Shown here: in pieces, positions 8,675 to 16,810 of the stretch
Position numbering within the stretch: position 1 is the stretch's first letter
How the letters are laid out: each line of letters opens with the position of its first letter
NCBI GenBank assembly: GCA_017744715.1
Contig: JAGIAT010000001.1
Coordinates: 310,001 to 374,000 of the forward strand
Direction: 5' to 3'
Length of the DNA: 64,000 nucleotides
DNA from: Niabella sp.
GTDB lineage: Bacteria > Bacteroidota > Bacteroidia > Chitinophagales > Chitinophagaceae
Made by a program: the position numbers and the translations under genes
Notes under the pieces: model-generated
The model's database searches: none
What the model was told of the DNA's origin: nothing
The model's input: only the letters and a program-made list of their open reading frames with translations

Positions 8675-10046
8675 GATGATCCGGTCCTTTTGGTTGATAC
8701 TGTTCCTCTGGAGCTCAGGAGCAGGGCGGGCTCAAAACGGCCAGCTGACCATTAATGAAACGGCATTAATTGACGGCACCGTAAGTATGACAGCCACGGG
8801 CTACAATTATAACCCGGGTGTACTGGCTGTGCTGCCGAATATTATGGTAAAGGGCAATGGGGATCTGAGTCCTGTATCCGGCACTAACAGTGCCCTGCCA
8901 TTAGCAAAGTTTACGGCTATGTATGTAAGGGGGGCCAATCATGACAATGCCATTCCACTCAGCACCACTCCTCAATCCATGACCAGTGAGCTTTTGTCGC
9001 TGTTGCTGCTTAGCGGCGGACCTTTTACGGTAAAGTATGAGGCCCCCGGTCTTTCCGCAACAGCCTGGCAGGCCGGTACCTATTCCAATACATTGGCCTT
9101 CTCGCTGAGCGCAATCGGCATCGGATCCGCTGTTACTCCCACACAAGCAACGTTAACGGTTACCGTGGATCCGCTTATAACAGCCAGTACTGCACCGGGG
9201 AATATGGCGCTGGTGGTAAATGACCTCAAATATTTCCGGAATACAACGCTTGAAGTGAACAATGCTTTTACCTTGCGGCATACCGTACCGGTACAACTTA
9301 CCCTTGCGGCGAATACAGCGCAGCTGGTTTTTACGAATGGGTATAGCGGCGTACCGGATCCCCAAACCGCTGTGGGCAAAATACAGGTACAAATGACAAC
9401 ACCCGCCAGTGCAATAGTACCGTTAACAACTGCCAGCCAACAACTGGTTGCCGGTGCCCCGGTGCCTGTGGGGAATAAAACCAATTTCAACGCGCGGTTT
9501 TTTATAAGCCCGTCGGATTTAAAAACAGCGTTTATCAATAAGGGCGATTACAGCACCACCCTTACCCTGCAGGGAGCCAATGCCAGCCCGGCGGCCACAT
9601 ATAGCAAAGTACTCAACCTGGCCGTTACCGTAAATGACCTCTCCGAATTCAACCTGTCGGCCACCGGTGTAACCCTTCCGTTTCAAACGGCGGCCGATTA
9701 CAAAAATGGGGTGGCGCTGGATCTTGTCAACCATTTGCAGGTAAGCAAAACAACACCGTATGATATCAGCGTAAAAGCACAGACCTCCGATCTTACCAAC
9801 GGTTCTTCCGGGGCCACAGTGCCGGTAAGCATACTGGAATTGGGGCCGGCCACCGGCCAAAGCGGGGTGAACACGGTCAGTGCGCTTTCCACAACCGATC
9901 AATTGCTGGTAAGCGGGGCGCTTCCTGCTGTGGACCGGTACCTGAATATACGCTACCGAATACCACCCTCCCGTACGCAAAATCTTATTAATAAGCCCGC
10001 GGGTATTTATACGGCCGTAATTAACTATACCCTCACGGCACATTGA
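8661..10046 (+). CDS. Multi-domain secreted fibre/adhesin-like subunit
   Basis: The protein has 461 residues: a signal peptide (ending GRAQ) and three beta-rich domains. The C-terminal domain (about 325-461) is a clear homologue of the small subunit at 7264. The middle domain (about 170-320) shows a weaker version of the same pattern. The first domain differs and could be the functional tip. The start is either ATG 8661, inside the chaperone gene, or ATG 8676, one base after the chaperone stop; both give a signal peptide. The composition is rich in T, S, A, N and poor in Cys. Adhesin or tip role is inferred from its position beside a PapD-like chaperone. Confidence 0.68.
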   Translation: MWKNRMIRSFWLILFLWSSGAGRAQNGQLTINETALIDGTVSMTATGYNYNPGVLAVLPNIMVKGNGDLSPVSGTNSALPLAKFTAMYVRGANHDNAIPLSTTPQSMTSELLSLLLLSGGPFTVKYEAPGLSATAWQAGTYSNTLAFSLSAIGIGSAVTPTQATLTVTVDPLITASTAPGNMALVVNDLKYFRNTTLEVNNAFTLRHTVPVQLTLAANTAQLVFTNGYSGVPDPQTAVGKIQVQMTTPASAIVPLTTASQQLVAGAPVPVGNKTNFNARFFISPSDLKTAFINKGDYSTTLTLQGANASPAATYSKVLNLAVTVNDLSEFNLSATGVTLPFQTAADYKNGVALDLVNHLQVSKTTPYDISVKAQTSDLTNGSSGATVPVSILELGPATGQSGVNTVSALSTTDQLLVSGALPAVDRYLNIRYRIPPSRTQNLINKPAGIYTAVINYTLTAH

Positions 10047-10051
10047 GTTGC

Positions 10052-12871
10052 TTAATTAAACTGCGTGATCTCAACCTTACGGGCCCGGTAGGTATACTTC
10101 AATTCAATCGTTTCCTGCTGGTGTTGCTGTATCTGTACCGTTTTGTTTTCCTGGAGCATCGTAAAACCCGATGCCCCGGCTTCTACAGAAAGCAGGTATT
10201 GATCTTCGGGAAGATAAAGATGAAATAATCCCTCTTCATTTATAAAGGTCATAAATACAGTTCCGTTCCTTGAAACTGCTTTTACCCGGATGCCGGCCGG
10301 CGGCGGTGGCGCATCTGCATATTTATCGGCCACGTAGATCAGCTTTCCGGTTAACAGCTCCGTTTTTACAAGCGCTACTTCAAGCCGGCTGTTTTTTCTC
10401 AGCACAATTTCCGGGCTGTTCAACAAGCTCCAGTTCTTATTATTGAGAATGGAAACGGAATAGCTTTTGTTCTTTTCTCCCGTGAATTTTACAACCCCCT
10501 TCCTGTTGGTGATTGCCATCGTTCCGTCGATGCGTACCTGAATCTCCGGTGCGGCGGGTTCTCCTTCGTCGTAGCGGCCATTGGTATTCAGGTCTGCATA
10601 AAAGAAAAGCTCCAGCTTTCGTTCCTGCAGATCATCCTTGTTATGAAAACTTTTTTCAATACCAAACCGGAGTTGCCTGCTGCTGTAACGGTATTGCAGG
10701 GATGGGTCGTTGGGGTCGTAGGTTGTGCCGGTGCCCTGCGCAACGTTATAGGCCATCGGTTGTACATTGATGCCATAAAGTACATCGGTCGTAACAGCCC
10801 AGTTGTTTTTCAGGTGCCAGCGAAGGTTGCCGTTTACGGCGTAATTGGAGCTATGATTGTAGCCGGAATAATTATAGGTTGCGCCGGCATTTACAGATAC
10901 CCGCCGCTGAAAAAGCGCAAAACCGGCGGTTGGCCCAAGAGAGAGAAAAGTGTATTTAGGCCGGTCCAGGTTAAGCGCCAGGGCGTCTGTTAAATAGTAA
11001 CTGTTAAACTGGGCGAATGCATAAAAGCCAAGCACCTGGCTTTTATAGGAGGCGTTGATACGCGAGGACAGGAAAGGTGCTTCGGGCCTCCGGGACGTAT
11101 TTTGAAACGTATAGCCGTTGTCTGCCTCAAGAAAAAAAGAATGGGTGGCATACGTATGACCCAGGTTGATTTTACTGCGGACGGAGGCCGATTTCCAGGT
11201 TGCATCTTCTGTTTGCAGCCGGATATGTTGTGCAAAATAATAAGGCCTGAAAGCGAGGTCCCAGCTTCCCAGGCGGGTTCCGTAGCCTATTTCATAAGCG
11301 CTGTTTCCATACAGGTTGGCAGCCGAAAGGTATTCGTTCCCAAAATAATAAAGCAACCTGGGTTTATTATGCAGCAGGCGTATGGCTGCAGTAAGGGTGC
11401 TGCTCCGGCCAAGATCAACAGAAACATGATTATCCAGCTGCAGCAGTCCTCTTCTTAATCCTCCGTAGTAGGGGCTTGAATAATAGTTGTAACTATAGGC
11501 CCTGAAGCGGCTGCTGTTGTGTACAAATTTGAATCCTCCTGCAAACCCCGGCTGGGTAGCTGCATTTTTTATATGAAGCAGGCTATAACCGGCTTCTAAC
11601 CCTAAAGATGCTTTTTCGCCAGCCGGTACGGTAATGCTTCCGGATAGCAGGGACGTATGGATATGATTCCGGTTGTCGGAATGCTGTAACAGGGTGAGGG
11701 ATTTATTTTTTGCGGGAGCAGATTGATCCTGGTAGGCGATAGCAAAGGTGGTTCCCTGGCTTTGCGGAACAGGGTGAAGGGAGTTATAAAGCAGGTAATT
11801 GTTTTGAACACCATAAACATTCAACGACCGGTAAGCGCCTGTTTTGATGCTGGCTTTAACCCCTCTTCCGTTCAGGTTGAAATCAAGCAGCTCGTAAATG
11901 GTTCCTGCCCGCAATCCCCATTTGCGGGATTGGTAGTCTACATAGGTATCATAGAGATTGAGTCCCCGTTGCACAGCGTTGTTTAAATAGTCTGCATTCA
12001 GCCGGTACCGGAGCTGCTGGCTGTCCGAGATATGAAACACACCGTTTCCCTGCAACTGGTAGGCAGACAGGCCGTCATTGCCCGACAGGTAACGTACCCC
12101 GATGGTATTGGGCGGGCTTTGCGAAAAAGAAAGCTGGTTCAGACCAAGCCGTTTGTCGCTGCTCATGCTCATCATCCGCAGGTTTTTTACCGCAAGCTGG
12201 TTGCCGGCTTTATCAAGCGCGCGGATAAGTACCAGGAAGTCGGAGGCGGTACGGCTCCGCAGTTTGTTGGTGGCAATGAACACGATGGTTTGCTGCTGTC
12301 CCGGAGCAAGCGTCAGCTCATTTACATTACCGCTAAATTCCAGCCCTTCAGGAATATTGCTTAACTCCAGGTGAAAACTGGCCGGTATCAACCCGTTATT
12401 ATAGCAACGGACGGAAACGCTGGTCTGGCGGCTGATCTGGCTAAGATAGATTTCCGGTTCATCGGTGTCCACCACCAATCCCTGCATTTGTTGCAGGTAG
12501 GTAATAAAGGAAGCAGCAGGCTGTACGAGAATATTTTTTTGCACAGCCGCCAGCATAAAAGGAAACTGCTGAAAATTACTATGAACGGTACGACGGTCGG
12601 CAAAATATTTAAGCGGGAACCATTTCTTTTCCCGGGCCTGTAAACGGATACTGTCCGGCAGGTTCAGCAGCCCTTTTACAGATGCTGCGGAGCCTGTCTG
12701 AAAAAGAAGCACTTCGGTGGCGCCGTTATTCTCAATCCAAAGACTGTTAGAAAATGTTTCGCCGGAGCGGATCGCAACCGTGTCGTGTTTAAATCCATAG
12801 CGTACCAACGGCACCTGCGCTGTAGTGAACAGGCAGCCTATAATACCAAGGATAAAAAAAGCGATGCGCAC
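10052..12871 (-). CDS. Large outer-membrane beta-barrel protein, possible usher analogue
   Basis: The product has about 939 residues. In order: signal peptide; N-terminal Ig-like region with SFHLELSNIPEGLEFSG and LAPGQQQTIVF strands (to about residue 240); a long barrel region of alternating aromatic strands (about 250-760); an SdrD-B-like segment with FYADLNTNGRYDEGEP (about 780-800); and C-terminal carboxypeptidase-regulatory-like domains. The size and the periplasmic-barrel-periplasmic layout resemble ushers, but I see no classical usher signature. It is tail-to-tail with the large subunit (5 bp apart). I chose GTG 12871, which gives signal peptide MRIAFFILGIIGC; the longer GTG 12907 start overlaps the -7 box. 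Confidence 0.65.
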   Translation of the reverse strand: MRIAFFILGIIGCLFTTAQVPLVRYGFKHDTVAIRSGETFSNSLWIENNGATEVLLFQTGSAASVKGLLNLPDSIRLQAREKKWFPLKYFADRRTVHSNFQQFPFMLAAVQKNILVQPAASFITYLQQMQGLVVDTDEPEIYLSQISRQTSVSVRCYNNGLIPASFHLELSNIPEGLEFSGNVNELTLAPGQQQTIVFIATNKLRSRTASDFLVLIRALDKAGNQLAVKNLRMMSMSSDKRLGLNQLSFSQSPPNTIGVRYLSGNDGLSAYQLQGNGVFHISDSQQLRYRLNADYLNNAVQRGLNLYDTYVDYQSRKWGLRAGTIYELLDFNLNGRGVKASIKTGAYRSLNVYGVQNNYLLYNSLHPVPQSQGTTFAIAYQDQSAPAKNKSLTLLQHSDNRNHIHTSLLSGSITVPAGEKASLGLEAGYSLLHIKNAATQPGFAGGFKFVHNSSRFRAYSYNYYSSPYYGGLRRGLLQLDNHVSVDLGRSSTLTAAIRLLHNKPRLLYYFGNEYLSAANLYGNSAYEIGYGTRLGSWDLAFRPYYFAQHIRLQTEDATWKSASVRSKINLGHTYATHSFFLEADNGYTFQNTSRRPEAPFLSSRINASYKSQVLGFYAFAQFNSYYLTDALALNLDRPKYTFLSLGPTAGFALFQRRVSVNAGATYNYSGYNHSSNYAVNGNLRWHLKNNWAVTTDVLYGINVQPMAYNVAQGTGTTYDPNDPSLQYRYSSRQLRFGIEKSFHNKDDLQERKLELFFYADLNTNGRYDEGEPAAPEIQVRIDGTMAITNRKGVVKFTGEKNKSYSVSILNNKNWSLLNSPEIVLRKNSRLEVALVKTELLTGKLIYVADKYADAPPPPAGIRVKAVSRNGTVFMTFINEEGLFHLYLPEDQYLLSVEAGASGFTMLQENKTVQIQQHQQETIELKYTYRARKVEITQFN

Positions 12872-12904
12872 GAAAATTAAGCAGTAATAGAGGTATAATG
12901 ATTG

Positions 12905-12912
12905 CACAAATG
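12905..12912 (-). promoter_or_regulatory. -7 box upstream of the barrel gene
   Basis: TACATTTG on the minus strand matches TAnnTTTG exactly. No good -33 TTG is visible at the usual distance. A 6-bp hairpin (12923-12928 with 12935-12940) lies just upstream. Confidence 0.4.
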
Positions 12913-12963
12913 TACGCGGTAGCCCTGCTATTTTGCAGGGAAGATTACCACATAAAGATGTGA

Positions 12964-13626
12964 TTACAGGTAATGGAATTTGAGCAGCGCGATCAGTTCC
13001 GCCTTACTATTGATCCGGAATGTTTTATAGATGTTTTTGATATGCTCCCGCACCGTGTCGATAGAGATCTTGTATTTATACGCAATAAGCTTGTAACTGA
13101 GGCCCTCTACAATGCCTTCCACAATTTGCTGCTGCCGGTGCGTCAGTTTGCCCGGTAGCTCAACGCTGTGATGAAAATAGTCGAAGATCTTACCGGTTAC
13201 CGCTGTGCTGATAAAGGCTTCGCCGCCGATAATTTTTATCAGCGCCTCATTAAAAGCCGCAGCAGTGAACGAATCGGGAATAAATCCGCGCACACCCACC
13301 CGTATATATTTCAACAGCAGCCCCAGATCGCCCACTTCGCCCACTGTAACCATCAGGCTTCCGGGAAAGGATTGAGCCAGTGCCGATAAAACGGCCAGAC
13401 TTTCCGGATGGGTAAGATCTGCTGCAAATAAAATAAGGGGCGGATGCGGAAACAGGAGCCGGTAAGTATGCAAAGAATGATCCCGGGAGTCCGCTACCAC
13501 CTGTATCCTGAAGCTGAATGCCGTACTTTGCCGCAGAAGGGTAGTCAGGTACTCTGTAGCATATACACTGTCAGATACGATGATCGTATCAATAATAGAG
13601 GTAGAGGGCGAAACCATAATATTCAT
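12964..13626 (-). CDS. LuxR/NarL-type regulator with degenerate receiver
   Basis: The protein has 220 residues. The C-terminal helix-turn-helix is a good GerE/LuxR domain (LTHRQQQIVEGIVEGLS, then ISIDTVREHIKNIYKTF). The N-terminal half has receiver-like spacing with a possible phospho-acceptor Asp in ADLTHPE, but the conserved switch lysine is replaced (GFIPDS where GYLLKD is usual), so phospho-signalling may be lost. It lies upstream of the barrel gene on the same strand with a 56-bp gap after allowing for the longest start, so it may share a transcript. It likely controls the fibre-like locus, and its own upstream region carries two dyads. Confidence 0.8.
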   Translation of the reverse strand: MNIMVSPSTSIIDTIIVSDSVYATEYLTTLLRQSTAFSFRIQVVADSRDHSLHTYRLLFPHPPLILFAADLTHPESLAVLSALAQSFPGSLMVTVGEVGDLGLLLKYIRVGVRGFIPDSFTAAAFNEALIKIIGGEAFISTAVTGKIFDYFHHSVELPGKLTHRQQQIVEGIVEGLSYKLIAYKYKISIDTVREHIKNIYKTFRINSKAELIALLKFHYL

Positions 13627-13632
13627 TTATGC

Positions 13633-13681
13633 CCGCTTTAAAAGCGGTTGCATAAACTTTAATTGTGGTTCAATTAAAGTT
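13633..13681. promoter_or_regulatory. Two inverted repeats between the LuxR-type regulator and comF
   Basis: Dyad 1: arms 13633-13638 and 13642-13647 (CCGCTT/AAGCGG, 3-nt centre). Dyad 2: perfect 11-bp arms 13655-13665 and 13671-13681 (AACTTTAATTG and its complement) with a 5-nt centre. There is no T-run, so operator sites are more likely than a terminator. Confidence 0.55.
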
Positions 13682-13699
13682 CAGATGCAAAGATAAAAA

Positions 13700-13733
13700 T
13701 TTGGTGCTGTATACGTTTATTTTTTTATATTTG
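13700..13733 (+). promoter_or_regulatory. Bacteroidota-type promoter of comF
   Basis: TTTG at 13700-13703, 22-nt spacer, TATATTTG at 13726-13733, a full match to the TTTG/TAnnTTTG pattern. It lies 16 bp before ATG 13749. Confidence 0.55.
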
Positions 13734-13748
13734 AATCAGAAGCCGATC

Positions 13749-14453
13749 ATGATGAACACCCTGCAATACGCCTGGAACGCCCTTACACATCTTTTTTACC
13801 CGCATATTTGTGCCGGTTGTGGCAATGATGCTTTACCGGCGGGCAGCGAGCTTTGTTTGCCCTGTATATACGGATTACCGGTTACGGACTTTGAAGTGCA
13901 TACGGATAATCCGGTTGAAAAGATCTTTGCCGGCAGGCTTCAGATTGAAGCGGCCAGCGCGCATTGTTATTTTTCCAAACGGTCGTCCATACAGCATATG
14001 CTGCACCAGCTGAAATACGGGGGAAACCGGGCGCTGGGGCATCAGCTTGGTATAATGCTGGGTACGGCACTGGTACAATCGAAGCGCTTTAGTGGTATCG
14101 ATCTGATTATACCGATGCCGCTGTTTGCCGCCCGGGAGCGCCGGCGGGGGTATAACCAGGCTGCGGTTTTATGCGGCGGCATTGCGGCGGTAACCGGCGT
14201 GACTGTTTATACCGGGTTGGTTTACAGGGTGGAAGCAACCGAAACGCAAACAAAAAAGAACCGGGTGGAACGTTGGAACAATATGCGGGGGAAATTCAGG
14301 GTTCCGGATGATACAATGGCTAAAAACCGGCATCTGTTGCTGGTAGACGATGTTGTAACAACCGGTGCAACGCTGGAGGCCTGTGGCAGCGTCTTGTTAA
14401 AAATACCTGGAGTGAGGTTGAGTGTTGCTGTCCTGTGTTTTGCCAGCGATTAA
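13749..14453 (+). CDS. comF: ComF family protein (phosphoribosyltransferase-like)
   Basis: The product has 234 residues. It starts with a zinc-finger-like segment (ICAGCG, then LCLPC) and ends with the PRTase signature LLLVDDVVTTGAT followed by GSVLL. This is the layout of ComF/GntX proteins, which are linked to DNA uptake in competent bacteria and to use of DNA-derived carbon in some others. ATG 13749 was chosen over 13665 because the promoter box is at 13726 and the family begins near here. Alternative: ATG 13752. Confidence 0.92.
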   Translation: MMNTLQYAWNALTHLFYPHICAGCGNDALPAGSELCLPCIYGLPVTDFEVHTDNPVEKIFAGRLQIEAASAHCYFSKRSSIQHMLHQLKYGGNRALGHQLGIMLGTALVQSKRFSGIDLIIPMPLFAARERRRGYNQAAVLCGGIAAVTGVTVYTGLVYRVEATETQTKKNRVERWNNMRGKFRVPDDTMAKNRHLLLVDDVVTTGATLEACGSVLLKIPGVRLSVAVLCFASD

Positions 14454-14525
14454 TGGCCCTGGGTCCTGTTGTTTAACAAACGGAATCAAAAAAACCGGTT
14501 ATCTTTAAAGGATAAATCGAATATA

Positions 14526-15044
14526 ATGAAAGTACTTCTTACAACGCTCGTGCTGGCTGCGGTAATGGCAGCAGGTTCTATCTATGATTTTAAGGTAGAC
14601 GGATTGACCGGAGGGTCTATTAATTTCAAGGATTTTAAGGGTAAGAAAATCCTGATCGTAAACACGGCCAGCAAATGCGGCTATACCCATCAGTATGAAG
14701 GGTTAGAGGAATTATACAAAAAATACAAGAACAAACTGGTGATCGTTGGTTTCCCGGCAAACAATTTTAAGTCGCAGGAGCCCGGTAGTAATGAAGAGAT
14801 CGCTGAGTTCTGCAAAAAAAATTATGGTGTCAGCTTTCCAATGGCCAATAAGGTATCGGTTCAGGGAGCAGATATGGCCCCCATTTATAAGTATTTAATT
14901 GCTGAAGCGGAAAAAAAAGGAATAAAAGATCCGATCAAGTGGAATTTTACAAAGTTTTTGATGGATGAAAAGGGAGCGTTGATTGCCGTGTTCCCGTCGA
15001 AGGTAGAACCCATGAGTGAGGAGCTTTTAAAATACCTGAACTAA
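14526..15044 (+). CDS. Glutathione peroxidase family protein (thiol peroxidase)
   Basis: The product has 172 residues with a short N-terminal hydrophobic segment that could be a signal peptide (MKVLLTTLVLAAVMAAGS). The peroxidatic Cys is in NTASKCGYT, and the KWNFTKF motif supplies the Trp and Asn of the catalytic set. The usual FPCNQF is FPANNF here, so the second Cys is absent and the Gln is replaced by Asn, as in some bacterial homologues. It is likely thioredoxin-dependent and periplasmic. A terminator follows at 15081-15109. Confidence 0.93.
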   Translation: MKVLLTTLVLAAVMAAGSIYDFKVDGLTGGSINFKDFKGKKILIVNTASKCGYTHQYEGLEELYKKYKNKLVIVGFPANNFKSQEPGSNEEIAEFCKKNYGVSFPMANKVSVQGADMAPIYKYLIAEAEKKGIKDPIKWNFTKFLMDEKGALIAVFPSKVEPMSEELLKYLN

Positions 15045-15080
15045 GTTTTCTATATATTTTTTCTGTCAACAAGCAATTAA

Positions 15081-15109
15081 TGGCCCCGATAAAAAGGGGC
15101 TATTTTTTT
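15081..15109 (+). terminator. Terminator after the glutathione peroxidase gene
   Basis: GGCCCC and GGGGCT arms (15082-15087 with 15096-15101), 8-nt A-rich loop, followed by ATTTTTTTA. Confidence 0.85.
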
Positions 15110-15129
15110 ATATTCGTTGTAAAATAGTT

Positions 15130-16764
15130 ATGCATAAGCTGGCCATAATTGTATTGATAAATGTATGTATGATTGCCTGTAGCCCTCAAAAGGAAGCCGA
15201 CCTGCTGGTATTTAACGGAACCATCTATACGGTGGACAGCTCTTTTAGCAAGGCGGAAGCCATGGTTGTTAAAGATGGTAAGGTTGTTGCGCTGGGTGCC
15301 AAAAGCGACCTGGAAAAACAATATACCTGTAAAGAACAGATCGACGCTGCCGGAAAGTTCATTTACCCCGGTTTCATCGATGCGCACGCGCATTTTGTGG
15401 GGTATGCAAAGGGGCTTTCCGAACTGGACCTCACGGGAACCAGCCAATGGGCGGATATATTGCACCGGTTCAGCGATTATAAGACCGGGGATACCAGCGG
15501 GTGGATCATCGGGCGGGGCTGGGATCAGAACGACTGGGACGTTAAAGAATTCCCCACCAATGCAGCGCTCAATAAAATGTATCCGGAGCGGCCGGTATAC
15601 CTGGTGCGGATAGACGGGCATGCGGCCATTGCCAATAATAAGGCGCTGGAACTGGCCGGGGTAAAAGCCGGAGATACCATAACGGGTGGCGAATACCAGA
15701 CAAAGAATGGGGTACTTACCGGTGTGCTGATTGATAATGCCATGGATAAAGTGGCTTCCCGGATCCCTGACCTTTCGCCTGAAGCGTTGAAAGCGGCGCT
15801 TCACCGGGCAGAGGCGAATTGCTTTGAACAGGGCCTTACCTCGGTTCATGACTGTGGGCTTGGCTATGATATGATTGAGCGGATGGAAGCGTTACAAAAA
15901 AGCGGCGACCTGAAAATGCGGCTATATGTAATGCTGAGTGATGCAAAGCAGAACTATGATTACCTGCTGAAGCGGGGAATCATTAAAACGGACCGGATGC
16001 ATGTGCGGGGATTTAAGATCTTTTCAGACGGGGCCCTGGGTTCCAGAGGCGCTTGTCTTCTGCACGATTATTCCGACAAGGCAGGGTGGAAGGGCTTTTT
16101 ACTAAGTAACCCGGCGCATTTTGATTCCGTAGCCCGCTTTATTGCCGCGCAGGGCTGGCAGATGTGTACCCATGCCATCGGAGACAGCGCTAACCGTACC
16201 ATACTGGAAATCTATACAAAATACCTGAAGGGTAAGAACGATCTGCGCTGGCGGATCGAGCACGCCCAGGTGATCAACGGGAACGATTTTCATTTCTTTG
16301 GCGATTACAATATCATTCCCTCGGTACAGCCCACGCATGCCACATCGGATATGTACTGGGCGGGCAACCGGCTGGGAAAGGAGCGTTTAAAAGGAGCGTA
16401 TGCCTATTTGCAATTATTAAAACAAAATGGCTGGATTCCGCTGGGAACCGATTTCCCCGTTGAAGATATTTCGCCTTTAAAAACCTTTTATGCTGCCGTA
16501 ATAAGAAAGGATGCGGCAGGATTTCCGGCATCAGGGTTCCAGATGGAAAACGTGTTAACAAGAGAACAGGCCTTGCGGGGAATGACGATCTGGGCGGCCC
16601 GGGCGGCTTTTGAAGAGCGCGAAAAAGGAAGCCTGGAGCCGGGGAAGCTGGCTGATTTTGTGGTGTTGGACCGCGATCTGATGCAGACTCCGGAGTTGGA
16701 ATTATTAAAAATAAAGGTGCTGAAGACCTACTCGGGCGGTGAGATGGTGTTTGAGAAAAAATAA
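15130..16764 (+). CDS. Amidohydrolase family lipoprotein (YtcJ-like)
   Basis: The product has 544 residues. A lipoprotein signal ends with the lipobox MIAC (Cys17), so the enzyme is anchored in the envelope. Metal-ligand motifs of the amidohydrolase superfamily are present: GFIDAHAHF (His86, His88), CTHAIGDSAN, RIEHAQ and LGTDFPVEDISP. The length and C-terminal PGKLADFVVLDRDL strand fit the YtcJ/AepA-like amidohydrolase-3 branch. The substrate is unknown. The gene converges on gnd across a palindromic terminator. Confidence 0.92.
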   Translation: MHKLAIIVLINVCMIACSPQKEADLLVFNGTIYTVDSSFSKAEAMVVKDGKVVALGAKSDLEKQYTCKEQIDAAGKFIYPGFIDAHAHFVGYAKGLSELDLTGTSQWADILHRFSDYKTGDTSGWIIGRGWDQNDWDVKEFPTNAALNKMYPERPVYLVRIDGHAAIANNKALELAGVKAGDTITGGEYQTKNGVLTGVLIDNAMDKVASRIPDLSPEALKAALHRAEANCFEQGLTSVHDCGLGYDMIERMEALQKSGDLKMRLYVMLSDAKQNYDYLLKRGIIKTDRMHVRGFKIFSDGALGSRGACLLHDYSDKAGWKGFLLSNPAHFDSVARFIAAQGWQMCTHAIGDSANRTILEIYTKYLKGKNDLRWRIEHAQVINGNDFHFFGDYNIIPSVQPTHATSDMYWAGNRLGKERLKGAYAYLQLLKQNGWIPLGTDFPVEDISPLKTFYAAVIRKDAAGFPASGFQMENVLTREQALRGMTIWAARAAFEEREKGSLEPGKLADFVVLDRDLMQTPELELLKIKVLKTYSGGEMVFEKK

Positions 16765-16768
16765 GAAA

Positions 16769-16802
16769 GACCTATGAGGTTTTTTTATAAACCTCACAGG
16801 TC
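16769..16802. terminator. Bidirectional hairpin between amidohydrolase and gnd
   Basis: Arms 16769-16782 and 16789-16802 pair over 13 of 14 positions (GACCTATGAGGTTT with AAACCTCACAGGTC), T-rich loop. It serves both convergent genes and looks like a dispersed REP-type unit rather than a unique terminator. Confidence 0.7.
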
Positions 16803-16810
16803 CGGGGTAA

